Source: Desulfoferula sp040751985
GTDB lineage: Bacteria; Desulfobacterota; Desulfarculia; Desulfarculales; Desulfarculaceae
NCBI GenBank assembly: GCA_040751985.1
Contig: JBFMFU010000047.1
Location: 256,900-320,899 of the forward strand
Length of the DNA stretch: 64,000 bases
Direction: 5' to 3'
In this document: one piece after another, positions 33,723 to 42,315 of the stretch
How positions within the stretch are numbered: position 1 is the stretch's first letter
Layout of the letters: each line of letters opens with the position of its first letter
The notes under the pieces: model-generated
The model's input: only the letters and a program-made list of their open reading frames with translations
Database searches by the model: none
What the model was told of the DNA's origin: nothing
Made by a program: the position numbers and the translations under genes

Positions 33723-34475
33723 ATGAAGAGCGACTACATCCTCGATGTCCAGGGCCTGTGCAAGGCCTTCGGCGGCCTGCAGGCCACCACCGAGGTGAAC
33801 TACCGGATGGGCCTGGGCGAGCTGTCGGCCATCATCGGGCCCAACGGCGCGGGCAAGAGCACCTTCTTCAACCTCATCAGCGGCTTCCACCGCCCGGACA
33901 AGGGCAAGGTGTTCTTCAAGGGCGCCAACATCACCTCCTGGCCGGCCCACCGCATCGCCCGCTTCGGCATGAGCCGGGCCTTCCAGGTGAGCAACATCTA
34001 CCCCAAGCTCACCACCTATCAGAACGTGCGCCAGGCCATTTTGGTGCAGCAGAAGCGCACCCTGGACCTCTTCCGCCGGGCCGAAAAGCTGGCCCGCCGG
34101 GACACCCAGGAGCTGCTGGCGGTCACCGGCCTAGACCAGCACCGCCAGGAGGTGGCCGGCACCCTGTCCCAGGGCGACAAGAAGCGCCTGGAGCTGGCCC
34201 TGGCCCTGGCCATCAAGCCGGACCTCTTGCTGTTGGACGAGCCCACCGCCGGCATGTCCGTGGAGGAGACCCACGACACCATGGAGCTGGTGGCCCGCCT
34301 GAACCGGGAGATGGGGGTGACCATCCTGTTCACCGAGCACGACATGTCCGTGGTCTTCGGCTACGCGCGGCGCCTGACCGTCCTGCACCAGGGCATGCTC
34401 ATCGCCGACGGAGAGCCCAGGGAGGTGCGGGCCAATGAGGAAGTTCAACGGGTATACCTGGGAGAAGAGGTGTGA
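33723..34475 (+). CDS. livG: ABC transporter ATP-binding protein, LivG
   Basis: 250 aa. Walker A GPNGAGKST, LSQGDKKRLELA as the signature, Walker B LLLLDEPTAGMS and switch His in FTEHDMSVV. ATG at 33723 is separated from the livM stop by 1 base; its stop overlaps the livF start (GTGA). Complete ATPase with all catalytic motifs. Confidence 0.95.
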   Translation: MKSDYILDVQGLCKAFGGLQATTEVNYRMGLGELSAIIGPNGAGKSTFFNLISGFHRPDKGKVFFKGANITSWPAHRIARFGMSRAFQVSNIYPKLTTYQNVRQAILVQQKRTLDLFRRAEKLARRDTQELLAVTGLDQHRQEVAGTLSQGDKKRLELALALAIKPDLLLLDEPTAGMSVEETHDTMELVARLNREMGVTILFTEHDMSVVFGYARRLTVLHQGMLIADGEPREVRANEEVQRVYLGEEV

Positions 34476-35179
34476 TACTGGAAGTTGACAAGGTTCACAC
34501 CTTCTACGGCACCAGCCACATCCTTTTTGATGTGAGCCTGTCCGTGGACGGGGGCGAGATCGTCTGCCTGCTGGGCCGCAACGGGGCCGGCAAGACCACC
34601 ACCCTGCGCACCATCATGGGGCTGACCCCCTGCCGGAGCGGCAGCATCAAGTTCCACGACCAGGAGATCAAGGGCCGCCCGCCCTACGTCATCGCCCGCC
34701 AGGGCATGGGCTACGTGCCCGACAACCGCCTGGTGTTCCCGGACCTGACGGTGCGCGAAAACCTGGAGCTGGCCATCAAGGTGCCCAAGGGCTTCAGCGG
34801 CGAGCCCTGGAGCGTGGAGCGGGTCTACGAGCTGTTCCCCTCGCTAAAAAAGCTGGACCGCAACCTGGGCGGCTACCTGAGCGGCGGCGAGCAGCAGATG
34901 CTCACCGTGGGCCGCACCCTGATGGGCAACCCGGAGCTGATCCTCTTGGACGAGCCGGTGGAGGGGCTGGCCCCCCTGGTGGTCAAGGAGTTCGCCGCCC
35001 GCATCCGCGCGCTCAGGACCCTGGGCCAGACCATCCTGTTCTCCGAGCAGAACCTGGCCTTCGCCCTGGCCGTGGCCCAGCGGGCCTACGTCATCGACCG
35101 CGGGCGCATCCGCTACCAGGGCAGCATGGCCGAGCTGGGCGCCAACGAAGAGGTGAAACGCAAGTACCTGATGGTCTAG
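34472..35179 (+). CDS. livF: ABC transporter ATP-binding protein, LivF
   Basis: 235 aa. Walker A GRNGAGKTT, LSGGEQQ signature, Walker B LILLDEPVEGL, switch region FSEQNLAFAL. GTG start overlapping the livG stop. Its stop TAG shares the palindrome CTAG (35176-35179) with the stop of the convergent acyl-CoA ligase, so the two operons meet with no terminator between them. Confidence 0.95.
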   Translation: MILEVDKVHTFYGTSHILFDVSLSVDGGEIVCLLGRNGAGKTTTLRTIMGLTPCRSGSIKFHDQEIKGRPPYVIARQGMGYVPDNRLVFPDLTVRENLELAIKVPKGFSGEPWSVERVYELFPSLKKLDRNLGGYLSGGEQQMLTVGRTLMGNPELILLDEPVEGLAPLVVKEFAARIRALRTLGQTILFSEQNLAFALAVAQRAYVIDRGRIRYQGSMAELGANEEVKRKYLMV

Positions 35180-36813
35180 CCCCTGCCCTGCTTGGCCAGC
35201 TCCCTTTGGCGCAGCTCGCCCCGCTTGATCTTGCCGGTGGCGGTCATGGGCAGCTCAGCCACGAACTCCAACAGGCGCGGGTACTCGTGAGCGGCCAGGC
35301 GGGTCTTGACGAACTGCTGGATGTCGCGCTCCAGGGCCTGGTCCGGGGCCACGCCCGGCTTGGGCACGATGAAGGCCTTGACCACGTCGCCGCGCACCGG
35401 GTCCGGCGCGCCGATGACCGCGGCCAGGGCCACGCTGGGGTGCTTGATCAGGCAGTCCTCGATCTCCGAGGGGCCGATGCGGTAGCCGGCGCTGGTGATC
35501 AGGTCGTCCTTGCGGCCCACGAACCAGAAGTAGCCCTGGGCGTCCTTTTTGGCCAGGTCGCCGAACAGGCACCAGTCGTCAATGAACTTATCCGCGGTGG
35601 CCCGAGGGTTTTGCCAGTACTCAAGGAACATCACCGGGTCCGGCCGCCGGCAGGCCACCTCGCCCACCAAGCCCGGCGCCACCGGCCGGCCCTTCTCGTC
35701 CACCACCTCCACCCGGTGGCCGGGCACCGGCCGGCCCATGGAGCCCGGCCGCACCTCCATCAGCTCGGCGCAGTTGCTCAGCACCAGGTTGCACTCGGTC
35801 ATGCCGTAGAACTCGTTGATGGTCAGCTTCATGGCCTCGCGGCCCCAGTCCAAGAGCTCGGCGCCCAGGGTCTCGCCGCCGCTGGCGATGGAGCGCATGG
35901 CGTAGTCGTAGCGCTCCCAGGGCCGGGGCACCTGGCGCATCATCTTCAGGGCGGTGGGGGGCATGAAGGAGTTGCGCACCCCGTACTTGGCCAGCAGGTG
36001 GAAGGCCTGCTCGGGGTCGAACTTGCGCGCCCGGTGGGCCAGCACCGGCACCCCGAAGTGCCAGGAGGGCAGGAGCACATCCAAGAGACCGCCGGCCCAG
36101 GCCCAGTCGGCCGGGGTCCAGAACAGGTCGTCCTCCTGGGGGAAGAAGTTGTGGGGCATCTGCACGCCGGACAGATGGCCCAGCAGGGTGCGGTGGGCGT
36201 GCAGGGCGCCCTTGGGCGGCCCGGTGGTGCCGGAGGTGTAAATAAGCAGGGCCGGGTCCTCGGCGGCCGTGTCCACCGGCGTGAAGCGGTCCGCGGCCTG
36301 GCTCAGGCCCTGCCAAAGCTCCACCACCCCGGCCGGGGCCTGGCCCCGGGCCTGGATGACCGTGGTCAGCTCGGGCAGGGCGGGCCTGATCTCCATGATC
36401 TTGGCCAGGTTGGCCGCGTCGGTTATGATGCCCTTGGCGCCGCTGTTGCCCAGGCGGTACTCCAGGGCCTCGGGCCCGAAGAGGGTGAACAGGGGCACGG
36501 CGATGGCCCCCAGCTTGTAGATGGCCGCGTGGGCCAGGCCGGTCTCCACGCACTGGGGCAGCAGGATGCCCACCCGGTCGCCCCGCTTTATGCCCTGGGC
36601 GGCCAGCAGGTTGGCCAGGCGGTTGGAAAGGCGCATCAGGTCCCAGAAGGTGTATTTCTCCACCTGCCCGGACTCGTCCTCGTAGATCAGGGCCAGCCGG
36701 TAGCGCTGACCGGCCCACTTGTCGCAGACATCCACCCCTATGTTGAAGGAGGCGGGTATCTGCACCTTGTACGCGCCGTAGACCTCCTCGTAGCTCTGGC
36801 CTCTGGTCAGCAT
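35176..36813 (-). CDS. Acyl-CoA synthetase (AMP-forming), medium-chain/ACSM-like
   Basis: 545 aa ANL enzyme. P-loop YTSGTTGPPKGA, the aromatic-rich FWTPADWAWAGGLLDVLLPS typical of acetyl/medium-chain or benzoate-type ligases, NEFYGMTECN, FGDLAKKD, VGRKDDLITSAGYRIGP and catalytic Lys in MTATGKIKRGEL. Adds CoA to a short, medium-chain or aromatic acid. Convergent with the sigma54-controlled LIV operon and divergent from an SDR/ligase pair, so its control is separate. Likely activates the acid imported by the LIV system next door; inference. Confidence 0.93.
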   Translation of the reverse strand: MLTRGQSYEEVYGAYKVQIPASFNIGVDVCDKWAGQRYRLALIYEDESGQVEKYTFWDLMRLSNRLANLLAAQGIKRGDRVGILLPQCVETGLAHAAIYKLGAIAVPLFTLFGPEALEYRLGNSGAKGIITDAANLAKIMEIRPALPELTTVIQARGQAPAGVVELWQGLSQAADRFTPVDTAAEDPALLIYTSGTTGPPKGALHAHRTLLGHLSGVQMPHNFFPQEDDLFWTPADWAWAGGLLDVLLPSWHFGVPVLAHRARKFDPEQAFHLLAKYGVRNSFMPPTALKMMRQVPRPWERYDYAMRSIASGGETLGAELLDWGREAMKLTINEFYGMTECNLVLSNCAELMEVRPGSMGRPVPGHRVEVVDEKGRPVAPGLVGEVACRRPDPVMFLEYWQNPRATADKFIDDWCLFGDLAKKDAQGYFWFVGRKDDLITSAGYRIGPSEIEDCLIKHPSVALAAVIGAPDPVRGDVVKAFIVPKPGVAPDQALERDIQQFVKTRLAAHEYPRLLEFVAELPMTATGKIKRGELRQRELAKQGRG

Positions 36814-36933
36814 GGCTCCTCCTGGCGGCGAAAGGGGTGGGACCCGGTCCGGCCGGGCACGCTCCGATTATGCCCCAAGGCCAGGGGCCGGCGAAAGGGG
36901 CAAGCCGCGGCGCGGGAAAGGAGGGGCTGAAGC

Positions 36934-37851
36934 ATGCAGCCCATACGCTTCGACGGCCGGGCGGCCATCGTCACCGGGGCCGGGGCCGGCCTGGGGCGGA
37001 GCTACGCCAAGTTCCTGGCCAGCCGGGGGGCCATGGTGCTGGTCAACGACCTGGGCAGCGGATACGCCGACCAGGAGGGCTCGGCCGGCCCGGCCCAGCA
37101 GGTGGCCCAGGAGATCATGGCCGCGGGCGGCCGGGCCGTGGCCAACGCCGACAGCGTGGCCGACTGGCAGGGGGCCCAGCGCATGGTGCAAGAGTGCCGG
37201 GAGGCCTTCGGCCGGGTGGACATCCTGATCAACAACGCCGGCATCCTGCGCGACCGCACCCTGCTCAAGATGACCCCGGAAGACTTCCAGATGGTGCTGG
37301 GGGTGCACCTGCTGGGCGCCTTCTATACCACCCGAGCCGCCTTCGCCCTCATGAAGGAGCAGGCCTACGGCCGCATCGTGCTGACCACCTCCACCAGCGG
37401 CCTGTTCGGCGTCTTCGGCCAGACCAACTACTCGGCGGCCAAGCTGGGCCTGGTGGGCTTCATGAACGCGCTCAAGCAGGAGGGGGTCCGCTACAACGTC
37501 CTGGTCAACGCCGTGGCGCCCATGGCCGCCACCCGCCTGAGCCTGCCCACCGGCTTCTTCCCGCCGGAGATGGAGCCGCTGATCAGCACGGAGCTGGTTA
37601 CGCCCCTGGTGGCCTGGTTCTGCAGCGAGCAGTGCAACGTCAGCGGGGACGTGGTGGAGGCCGGCGGCGGCTACTTCGCCAAGGCCCAGGTGGTGGAGGG
37701 CCTGGGGGTGCGCTTCGACCCCCGGCGAGAGCTGACCCCGGAGATGATCGCCGAGCACTACGGCCGCATCAGCGACATGCGCGGCGCGCGGCCCTTCGCC
37801 TCGGCCAATGAGCAGATGCAGGCGGCCCTGGCGCCGCTCAAGGAAAAGTAG
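36934..37851 (+). CDS. Short-chain dehydrogenase (MFE-2/3-hydroxyacyl-CoA dehydrogenase type)
   Basis: 305 aa. TGAGAGLGRSYAKFLASRGA, NDLGSG, NNAGILRD and TTSTSGLFGVFGQTNYSAAK are characteristic of the (3R)-hydroxyacyl-CoA dehydrogenase part of peroxisomal-type multifunctional enzyme 2. The extra 50-residue C-terminal tail over a plain SDR also fits that group. ATG at 36934 after AGGAGGGG. Divergent from the ligase at 36813 with 120 bases between; the direct repeat GGCGAAAGGGG (36827-36837, 36890-36900) lies in that gap. Followed 10 bases later by an acyl-CoA ligase. Confidence 0.9.
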   Translation: MQPIRFDGRAAIVTGAGAGLGRSYAKFLASRGAMVLVNDLGSGYADQEGSAGPAQQVAQEIMAAGGRAVANADSVADWQGAQRMVQECREAFGRVDILINNAGILRDRTLLKMTPEDFQMVLGVHLLGAFYTTRAAFALMKEQAYGRIVLTTSTSGLFGVFGQTNYSAAKLGLVGFMNALKQEGVRYNVLVNAVAPMAATRLSLPTGFFPPEMEPLISTELVTPLVAWFCSEQCNVSGDVVEAGGGYFAKAQVVEGLGVRFDPRRELTPEMIAEHYGRISDMRGARPFASANEQMQAALAPLKEK

Positions 37852-37861
37852 GAGGCAGACC

Positions 37862-39421
37862 ATGCAGCGTTTCCAGGTGCCCGACGTAGTCATAGGCGAT
37901 GTCATCGCCAGCCACGGCAAGTGGCGGGCCAGCAAGCCGGCGGTTATCTGCGAGGACGACTCCATCACCTGGGGGGCCTTCAACCGCCGGGTGAACCAGG
38001 TGGCCAACCGGCTGATCGCCCTGGGCCTGGCCAAGGGCGACAAGGCCAGCCTGTTGTGCGGCAACTGCATCGAGATGCTCATCAGCCTGTTCGGCATCAT
38101 CAAGGCCGGCGGCGTGGCTGTGCCGCTGAGCGTGATGGTGCAGGGCGAGTCCCTGGCCCGCATGGTGGTGAACTCGGACAGCAAGTTCCTGCTGGCCCAG
38201 GCCCCCATGGCCCCGGTGATGGACGCCTTCCGCGATCAGTTCACGGCCATCGCGCCCGCGGGCTACGTGATCATCGGCGGCCAGGCTCCGGGCTGGACGC
38301 CGTTCTACGATTTTCTGCTGCCGGCGCCGGACAGCGAGCCCGGCGTCAAGCTGACCTACGAGGACCCCATCAACATCATGTACACCTCGGGCACCACCGG
38401 CGTGCCCAAGGGCATCCTGCACACCCACCACAACCGCACCCACTTCGCCCTGTCCTTCGGCATGGACTTCCGCTGCGACTCCAGCGCGGTCACCATCGTC
38501 ACCACCGCCCTGTACGCCAACGGCACCTGGCTGACCATGCTGCCCACCATCTTCGCCGGCGGCACCCTGATCGTGATGCCCAAGTTCGATCCCCAGGAGT
38601 TCCTGGCCCTGGCCTCCCGGCACCGCTGCACGCACACCTTCATGGTGCCCACCCAGTTCACGGTGCTCTTGGAGCAGGAGGACTTCGACCAATACGACCT
38701 CGGCTCCATGCGGGTGTGGCTCTCGGCCGGCAGCCCCTTCCGGCCCCAGACCAAGCGCGAGGTGCTGGAGCGCTTCCCAGGCGAGCTGATGGAGCTGTGG
38801 GGGCTCACCGAGGGCGTGGCCACCACCCTCAAGCCCGAGCACATGCGCACCAAGACCGAGTCCGTGGGCATCCCCCTAGTGGGCTGGGACGTGGGCATCA
38901 TCGATGACCAGGGCAACCGCCTGCCGCCCAACCAGTCCGGCGAGATCGTGGCCTTCAGCGCCTTCCTGATGCCCGAGTACTACAAGCTGCCCGACAAGAC
39001 CGCGGAGGCCATCTGGCTGGACGAACAGGGCCGCACTTTCCTGCGCACCGGCGACATGGGCAAGCTGGACGAGGACGGCTTTCTCTACGTGCTGGACCGC
39101 AAAAAGGATATGATCATCAGCGGGGGCATCAACATCTTCGCCAGCGACATCGAGGAGGTGGCCGCCAAGCACCCGGAGGTGGCCGACGTGGCGGTGATCG
39201 GCGTGCCCCACCCCAAGTGGGGCGAGACCCCGGTGGCCCTGGTCATCGCCAAGCCCGGCGCCACGGCCGGGGCCGAGGCCATCAAGGATTGGCTCAACCC
39301 CCGCCTGGCCAAGTATCAGCGGGTGAGCCAGGTGATCATCCGCCAGGACTTCCCGCGCAACGTGCTGGGCAAGGTGCTCAAGCGCGAGCTGCGCGACGAG
39401 TACCAGGACCTGGCCGGCTAG
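37862..39421 (+). CDS. Acyl-CoA synthetase (AMP-forming)
   Basis: 519 aa. YTSGTTGVPKGILHTHHN, LMELWGLTEGVAT, RTGDMGKLDEDGF, DRKKDMIISGGINIFASDIE and the terminal catalytic Lys in PRNVLGKVLK are all present. ATG at 37862 follows AGGAGG; homology starts there. Paired with the SDR upstream (10-base gap). It is the fourth AMP-forming ligase in the window. The residues around the acyl pocket differ from the others, so the substrate probably differs too. Confidence 0.93.
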   Translation: MQRFQVPDVVIGDVIASHGKWRASKPAVICEDDSITWGAFNRRVNQVANRLIALGLAKGDKASLLCGNCIEMLISLFGIIKAGGVAVPLSVMVQGESLARMVVNSDSKFLLAQAPMAPVMDAFRDQFTAIAPAGYVIIGGQAPGWTPFYDFLLPAPDSEPGVKLTYEDPINIMYTSGTTGVPKGILHTHHNRTHFALSFGMDFRCDSSAVTIVTTALYANGTWLTMLPTIFAGGTLIVMPKFDPQEFLALASRHRCTHTFMVPTQFTVLLEQEDFDQYDLGSMRVWLSAGSPFRPQTKREVLERFPGELMELWGLTEGVATTLKPEHMRTKTESVGIPLVGWDVGIIDDQGNRLPPNQSGEIVAFSAFLMPEYYKLPDKTAEAIWLDEQGRTFLRTGDMGKLDEDGFLYVLDRKKDMIISGGINIFASDIEEVAAKHPEVADVAVIGVPHPKWGETPVALVIAKPGATAGAEAIKDWLNPRLAKYQRVSQVIIRQDFPRNVLGKVLKRELRDEYQDLAG

Positions 39422-39428
39422 CCGGCCT

Positions 39429-40682
39429 TCAGCCGGCCAGACGGTAGAGCACCTCGCCGGCCTGGTCCACGAACAGCACCCCCTGGTCCTCGCGGCCCTG
39501 GTAGTCGCCGAGATTCACCTCCTCCGGGTCCTGATAGCCCAGGTTGAGGTCCCGGCACGCTTGGGCGGATATGCCGGTGGCCAGCACCACCTCTATGCGC
39601 GGCCGCTCCACCCCACCAGCGAAGCTGCCCAGGCCCTTGACGTGGGTGGCGTGGGCCAGCACCCCGCGGGGGACGCCGGCGAAGCGGGCCGGGTCGGCCA
39701 GGAAGTAGTCGCGCACGTGGTAGCCCACGGAGCGAATCTGCTCGCCCCAGGTGCGCGAGACCCGCTTGATGTGCGGGCCGTAGATGATCAGGCGGCCGCC
39801 GTCGGCCACCACCTGCTCCAGCTTGTACATCACCTTGCCCGCGGTCCACAGCTCGTCGTACATCTCCGGGGCCCGGCCCAGCACCAGCTGGTAGGGCCGC
39901 GGCTTGATCACCACGTGCACCCTCGCCGATAGGTCCGCGGCCGCGGACCAGGCCGGCTGCAGCGGCCCCGCGTACAGGCCGCAGAGCTGGCCCTGGGGGC
40001 TGACCACCGGGCAGCAGCCGTGCACCGGCGCGGGCACCATCTGCAGGGCCCGCTCCAGCATGCGCCGCACCGGGGTGTCCTGGCGCCCGATGATCTCAGC
40101 GCAGGTGATCACCGCACCCAGCCAGTGGGAGAAGTGCAGGAACTCGCCGGTGGAGATGCCGGGGAAGAGGTACTTGGCCCCGCCGGAGAAGCCCACCACC
40201 TCGTGGGGGAACACCGGCCCCAGCACGATGATCTGGTCGTAGTTGAACACGGCCCGGTTGATGTCCACCGGCACCCGCTCGCGCAGGCGGCCGCCGGACA
40301 GGGCGTAGACCTCCTCCTCCTCCAGCCAGCCCAGGCGGCGGGAGGTGTCGGGCAGGTCCCAGCGGTGGTTTAAGAGCTCCACCCCGGCCCAGGGGCCGCG
40401 CCGGGCCCCGGCGTCCAGGCCGTAGAGGGCCTGTATCTTCTCCGGGGCCAGGGGCGGGTGGGTGCCCAGGGCCACCATGAAGTCCAGCCTGGCCGCCCGG
40501 GGGGCGACCACCCGGCGCAGGGACTCCACCAGCAGGGGCAGGGGGCAGGTGCGGGTGCCGTCCGGGGTGAGCACCAGCACCCGTTGGCCAACGTAGAGCT
40601 CCGGCGGCGTGCCCTGGGCCATGATCCGCCGGACCTGCTCGGCGCCCAGCATTGCGCCGGGGCTGCCTTGACCAGCGACCAT
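39429..40682 (-). CDS. LarA-like (DUF2088) nickel-pincer racemase/epimerase
   Basis: 417 aa, LarA superfamily. Residues that bind the nickel-pincer nucleotide in LarA are recognisable: TPDGTR (Asp, Arg), ALGTHPPL (catalytic His), GFSGGAKYLFPGIS (Lys tethering the cofactor) and LHFSHWLG (His). These enzymes racemise or epimerise 2-hydroxyacids, including lactate, malate and aldonates. ATG at 40682 follows AGGAG. It is in an operon with glucuronate isomerase (11 bases downstream of it), so an aldonate or uronate-derived 2-hydroxyacid is the most likely substrate; that is inference. Cofactor genes larB/C/E are not in the window. Confidence 0.8.
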   Translation of the reverse strand: MVAGQGSPGAMLGAEQVRRIMAQGTPPELYVGQRVLVLTPDGTRTCPLPLLVESLRRVVAPRAARLDFMVALGTHPPLAPEKIQALYGLDAGARRGPWAGVELLNHRWDLPDTSRRLGWLEEEEVYALSGGRLRERVPVDINRAVFNYDQIIVLGPVFPHEVVGFSGGAKYLFPGISTGEFLHFSHWLGAVITCAEIIGRQDTPVRRMLERALQMVPAPVHGCCPVVSPQGQLCGLYAGPLQPAWSAAADLSARVHVVIKPRPYQLVLGRAPEMYDELWTAGKVMYKLEQVVADGGRLIIYGPHIKRVSRTWGEQIRSVGYHVRDYFLADPARFAGVPRGVLAHATHVKGLGSFAGGVERPRIEVVLATGISAQACRDLNLGYQDPEEVNLGDYQGREDQGVLFVDQAGEVLYRLAG

Positions 40683-40693
40683 CTCGGCTCCTC

Positions 40694-42109
40694 TCACAGG
40701 CGATAGGCCCGCTTGGCCAGGCCGTAGGCCAGCTCCCCAGCCAGCTCGGCCGCCTCGTCCTGGGCCAGGCAATGGTCGCAGACCAGCTCGGCCAGGTAGG
40801 CGCAGTCCAGGCGGCGGGACAGGTCGTGGCGGGCGGGGATGGAAGCGAAAGCCCGGGTGTCGTCGTTGAAGCCCACCGTGTTGTAGAAGCCGGCGGTCTC
40901 GATCATCCGGCGCTTGTGGCGCAGCATGCCCTGGGGGCTGTCGTAGAACCACCAGGCCGGCCCCAGGCGCAGGATGGGGTAGTGCCCGGCCAGAGGGGCC
41001 AGCTCCCGGCTGTAGGCGCTCTCGTCCAGGGTGAATAGGATCAGGGTCAGGCCCGGCTCGTTGCCCAGGCGGTCCAAGAGCGGCTTGAGGTCCCGCACGT
41101 AGTTGGTGGGGGTAGGGATGTCGGCGCCCATGTCCGGGCCGAAGCGCTGGTATAAGAGCCGGTTGTGGTTGCGCCAGGAACCGGGGTGCAGCTGCATCAC
41201 CAGCCCGTCCTCCAGGCTCATCTTGGCCATCTCCAGGAGCATCTGCCCCCGGAAGGCCTCGGCCTGGGCCGGGCTCATCTGCCCGCGCAGGGCCTGGTCC
41301 AGCAGGCGCTGGCAGTCGGCCGGCGGCAGGTCGCAGGTCTTGGCGCTGGGGTGGCCGTGGTCGGTGGCCGTGGCCCCATGGGCGATGAAGTATTGCCGCC
41401 GCTGGGCCAGGGCCCGCAGATAGCCCGGCCAGCGGCTGGTTTCCTGGCCGGTGAGCCGGGCCAGGTGTTCCAGGTTTTGGCCAAAGCCCGGCGCCTCGGG
41501 GTCCACCAGCGGGTCCGGCCGGAAGGTGGGCAGCACCCGGCCCGGCCAGGCGCTGGCCGCGATGCGCTCATGGGCCGCCAGGTCCGACAGGGGCGAGTCG
41601 GTGGTGGCGAGCACCTCGATGTTAAAGCGCCGGAAAAGCTCCCGCACCCGGAACTCGGGCCGGGCCAGGCAGTCGGCGATCTGGTCGTAGATGGCCTCGG
41701 CCGTGTCCGGGCCCAGGCGCTGGCGCACGCCGAAGAGATAGTAGAGCACGTAGTCCAGCCACAGCCGCGAGGGCGTGCCCCGGAATAGGTGGTAGTGCTG
41801 GGCGAACAGCCGCCACACGGCGCGGGGGTCCTCTTCCACCGGGCCGCCGTCGCGCCGGGGCACGCCCAGGCGCTCCAGAGGCACGCCCTGGCTGTAGAGC
41901 ATGCGCAGCAGGTAGTGGTCCGGGATGATCAGCAGGCGGCTGGGGTCGGGGAAGGCGATGTTGTCCGCGTACCAGGCCGGGTCGCTGTGGCCGTGGGGGC
42001 TGAGGATGGGCAGGTCCCGGACCTGGGCGTAGAGCGCCCGGGCCACAGCCCGCTGGGCCGGGTCGCTGGGCAGCAGGCGGTCCTCGTGCATCTCCAAGGG
42101 CGCGGCCAT
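40694..42109 (-). CDS. uxaC: Glucuronate/uronate isomerase
   Basis: 471 aa, same length as E. coli UxaC (470). The amidohydrolase-type metal motif is SPHGHSDPAWYADN; LATTDSPLSDLAAHERI, TFRPDPLVDPE, MQLHPGSWRNHN and VGFNDDTRAFASIPARHD are family hallmarks. It interconverts D-glucuronate and D-fructuronate (or galacturonate and tagaturonate) in the cytosol. First gene of the minus-strand pair with the LarA-like enzyme, facing the RpiR regulator across a 206-base region holding two palindromes. Neighbouring aldolase, kinase and dehydrogenases support a uronate pathway. Confidence 0.95.
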   Translation of the reverse strand: MAAPLEMHEDRLLPSDPAQRAVARALYAQVRDLPILSPHGHSDPAWYADNIAFPDPSRLLIIPDHYLLRMLYSQGVPLERLGVPRRDGGPVEEDPRAVWRLFAQHYHLFRGTPSRLWLDYVLYYLFGVRQRLGPDTAEAIYDQIADCLARPEFRVRELFRRFNIEVLATTDSPLSDLAAHERIAASAWPGRVLPTFRPDPLVDPEAPGFGQNLEHLARLTGQETSRWPGYLRALAQRRQYFIAHGATATDHGHPSAKTCDLPPADCQRLLDQALRGQMSPAQAEAFRGQMLLEMAKMSLEDGLVMQLHPGSWRNHNRLLYQRFGPDMGADIPTPTNYVRDLKPLLDRLGNEPGLTLILFTLDESAYSRELAPLAGHYPILRLGPAWWFYDSPQGMLRHKRRMIETAGFYNTVGFNDDTRAFASIPARHDLSRRLDCAYLAELVCDHCLAQDEAAELAGELAYGLAKRAYRL

Positions 42110-42148
42110 GTGTCCCTCGCTCTGCGTGGGCCCTGGGCTATATCACCA

Positions 42149-42169
42149 TGTATTTAATGGCTAAATACA
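42149..42169. promoter_or_regulatory. Candidate operator 1, TGTATTTA-N5-TAAATACA
   Basis: Perfect 8-bp inverted repeat with 5-base centre ATGGC, 40 bases upstream of the uxaC start, in an AT-rich island. Suited to a dimeric regulator such as the RpiR protein encoded divergently. Likely controls the uxaC-larA-like pair. Confidence 0.45.
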
Positions 42170-42231
42170 ATTTTAATCCATCCGGGGCCGCCTCGGGTTT
42201 TGTAAAAATATTTCCTAAAACGCCTTTTTTC

Positions 42232-42269
42232 TTGACTTGATGCCATATGTTTGGAAAATTACAACATAT
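42232..42269 (+). promoter_or_regulatory. RpiR gene promoter with overlapping operator 2
   Basis: TTGACT (42232-42237), 17-base spacer, AAAATT (42255-42260) is a weak sigma70 candidate. ATATGTT (42245-42251) and AACATAT (42263-42269) form a perfect inverted repeat with 11 bases between, spanning the -10. This would allow autorepression. The half-site differs from operator 1. Confidence 0.4.
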
Positions 42270-42315
42270 CGCCCGGCGTACTGCAACAACCAATTTCTTG
42301 AAAAAAGGTTTCCGA

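Noticed and set aside
36827..36900. Direct repeat GGCGAAAGGGG (two copies 63 bases apart) as a regulator site
   Set aside because: Short, purine-rich and overlapping leader/ribosome-site-like sequence; no symmetry or promoter geometry supports it.
42247..42315. Upstream ATG for the RpiR gene adding 23 residues
   Set aside because: It lies within the candidate -10/operator; the extra residues are not found in the family and the ATG at 42316 gives normal length.
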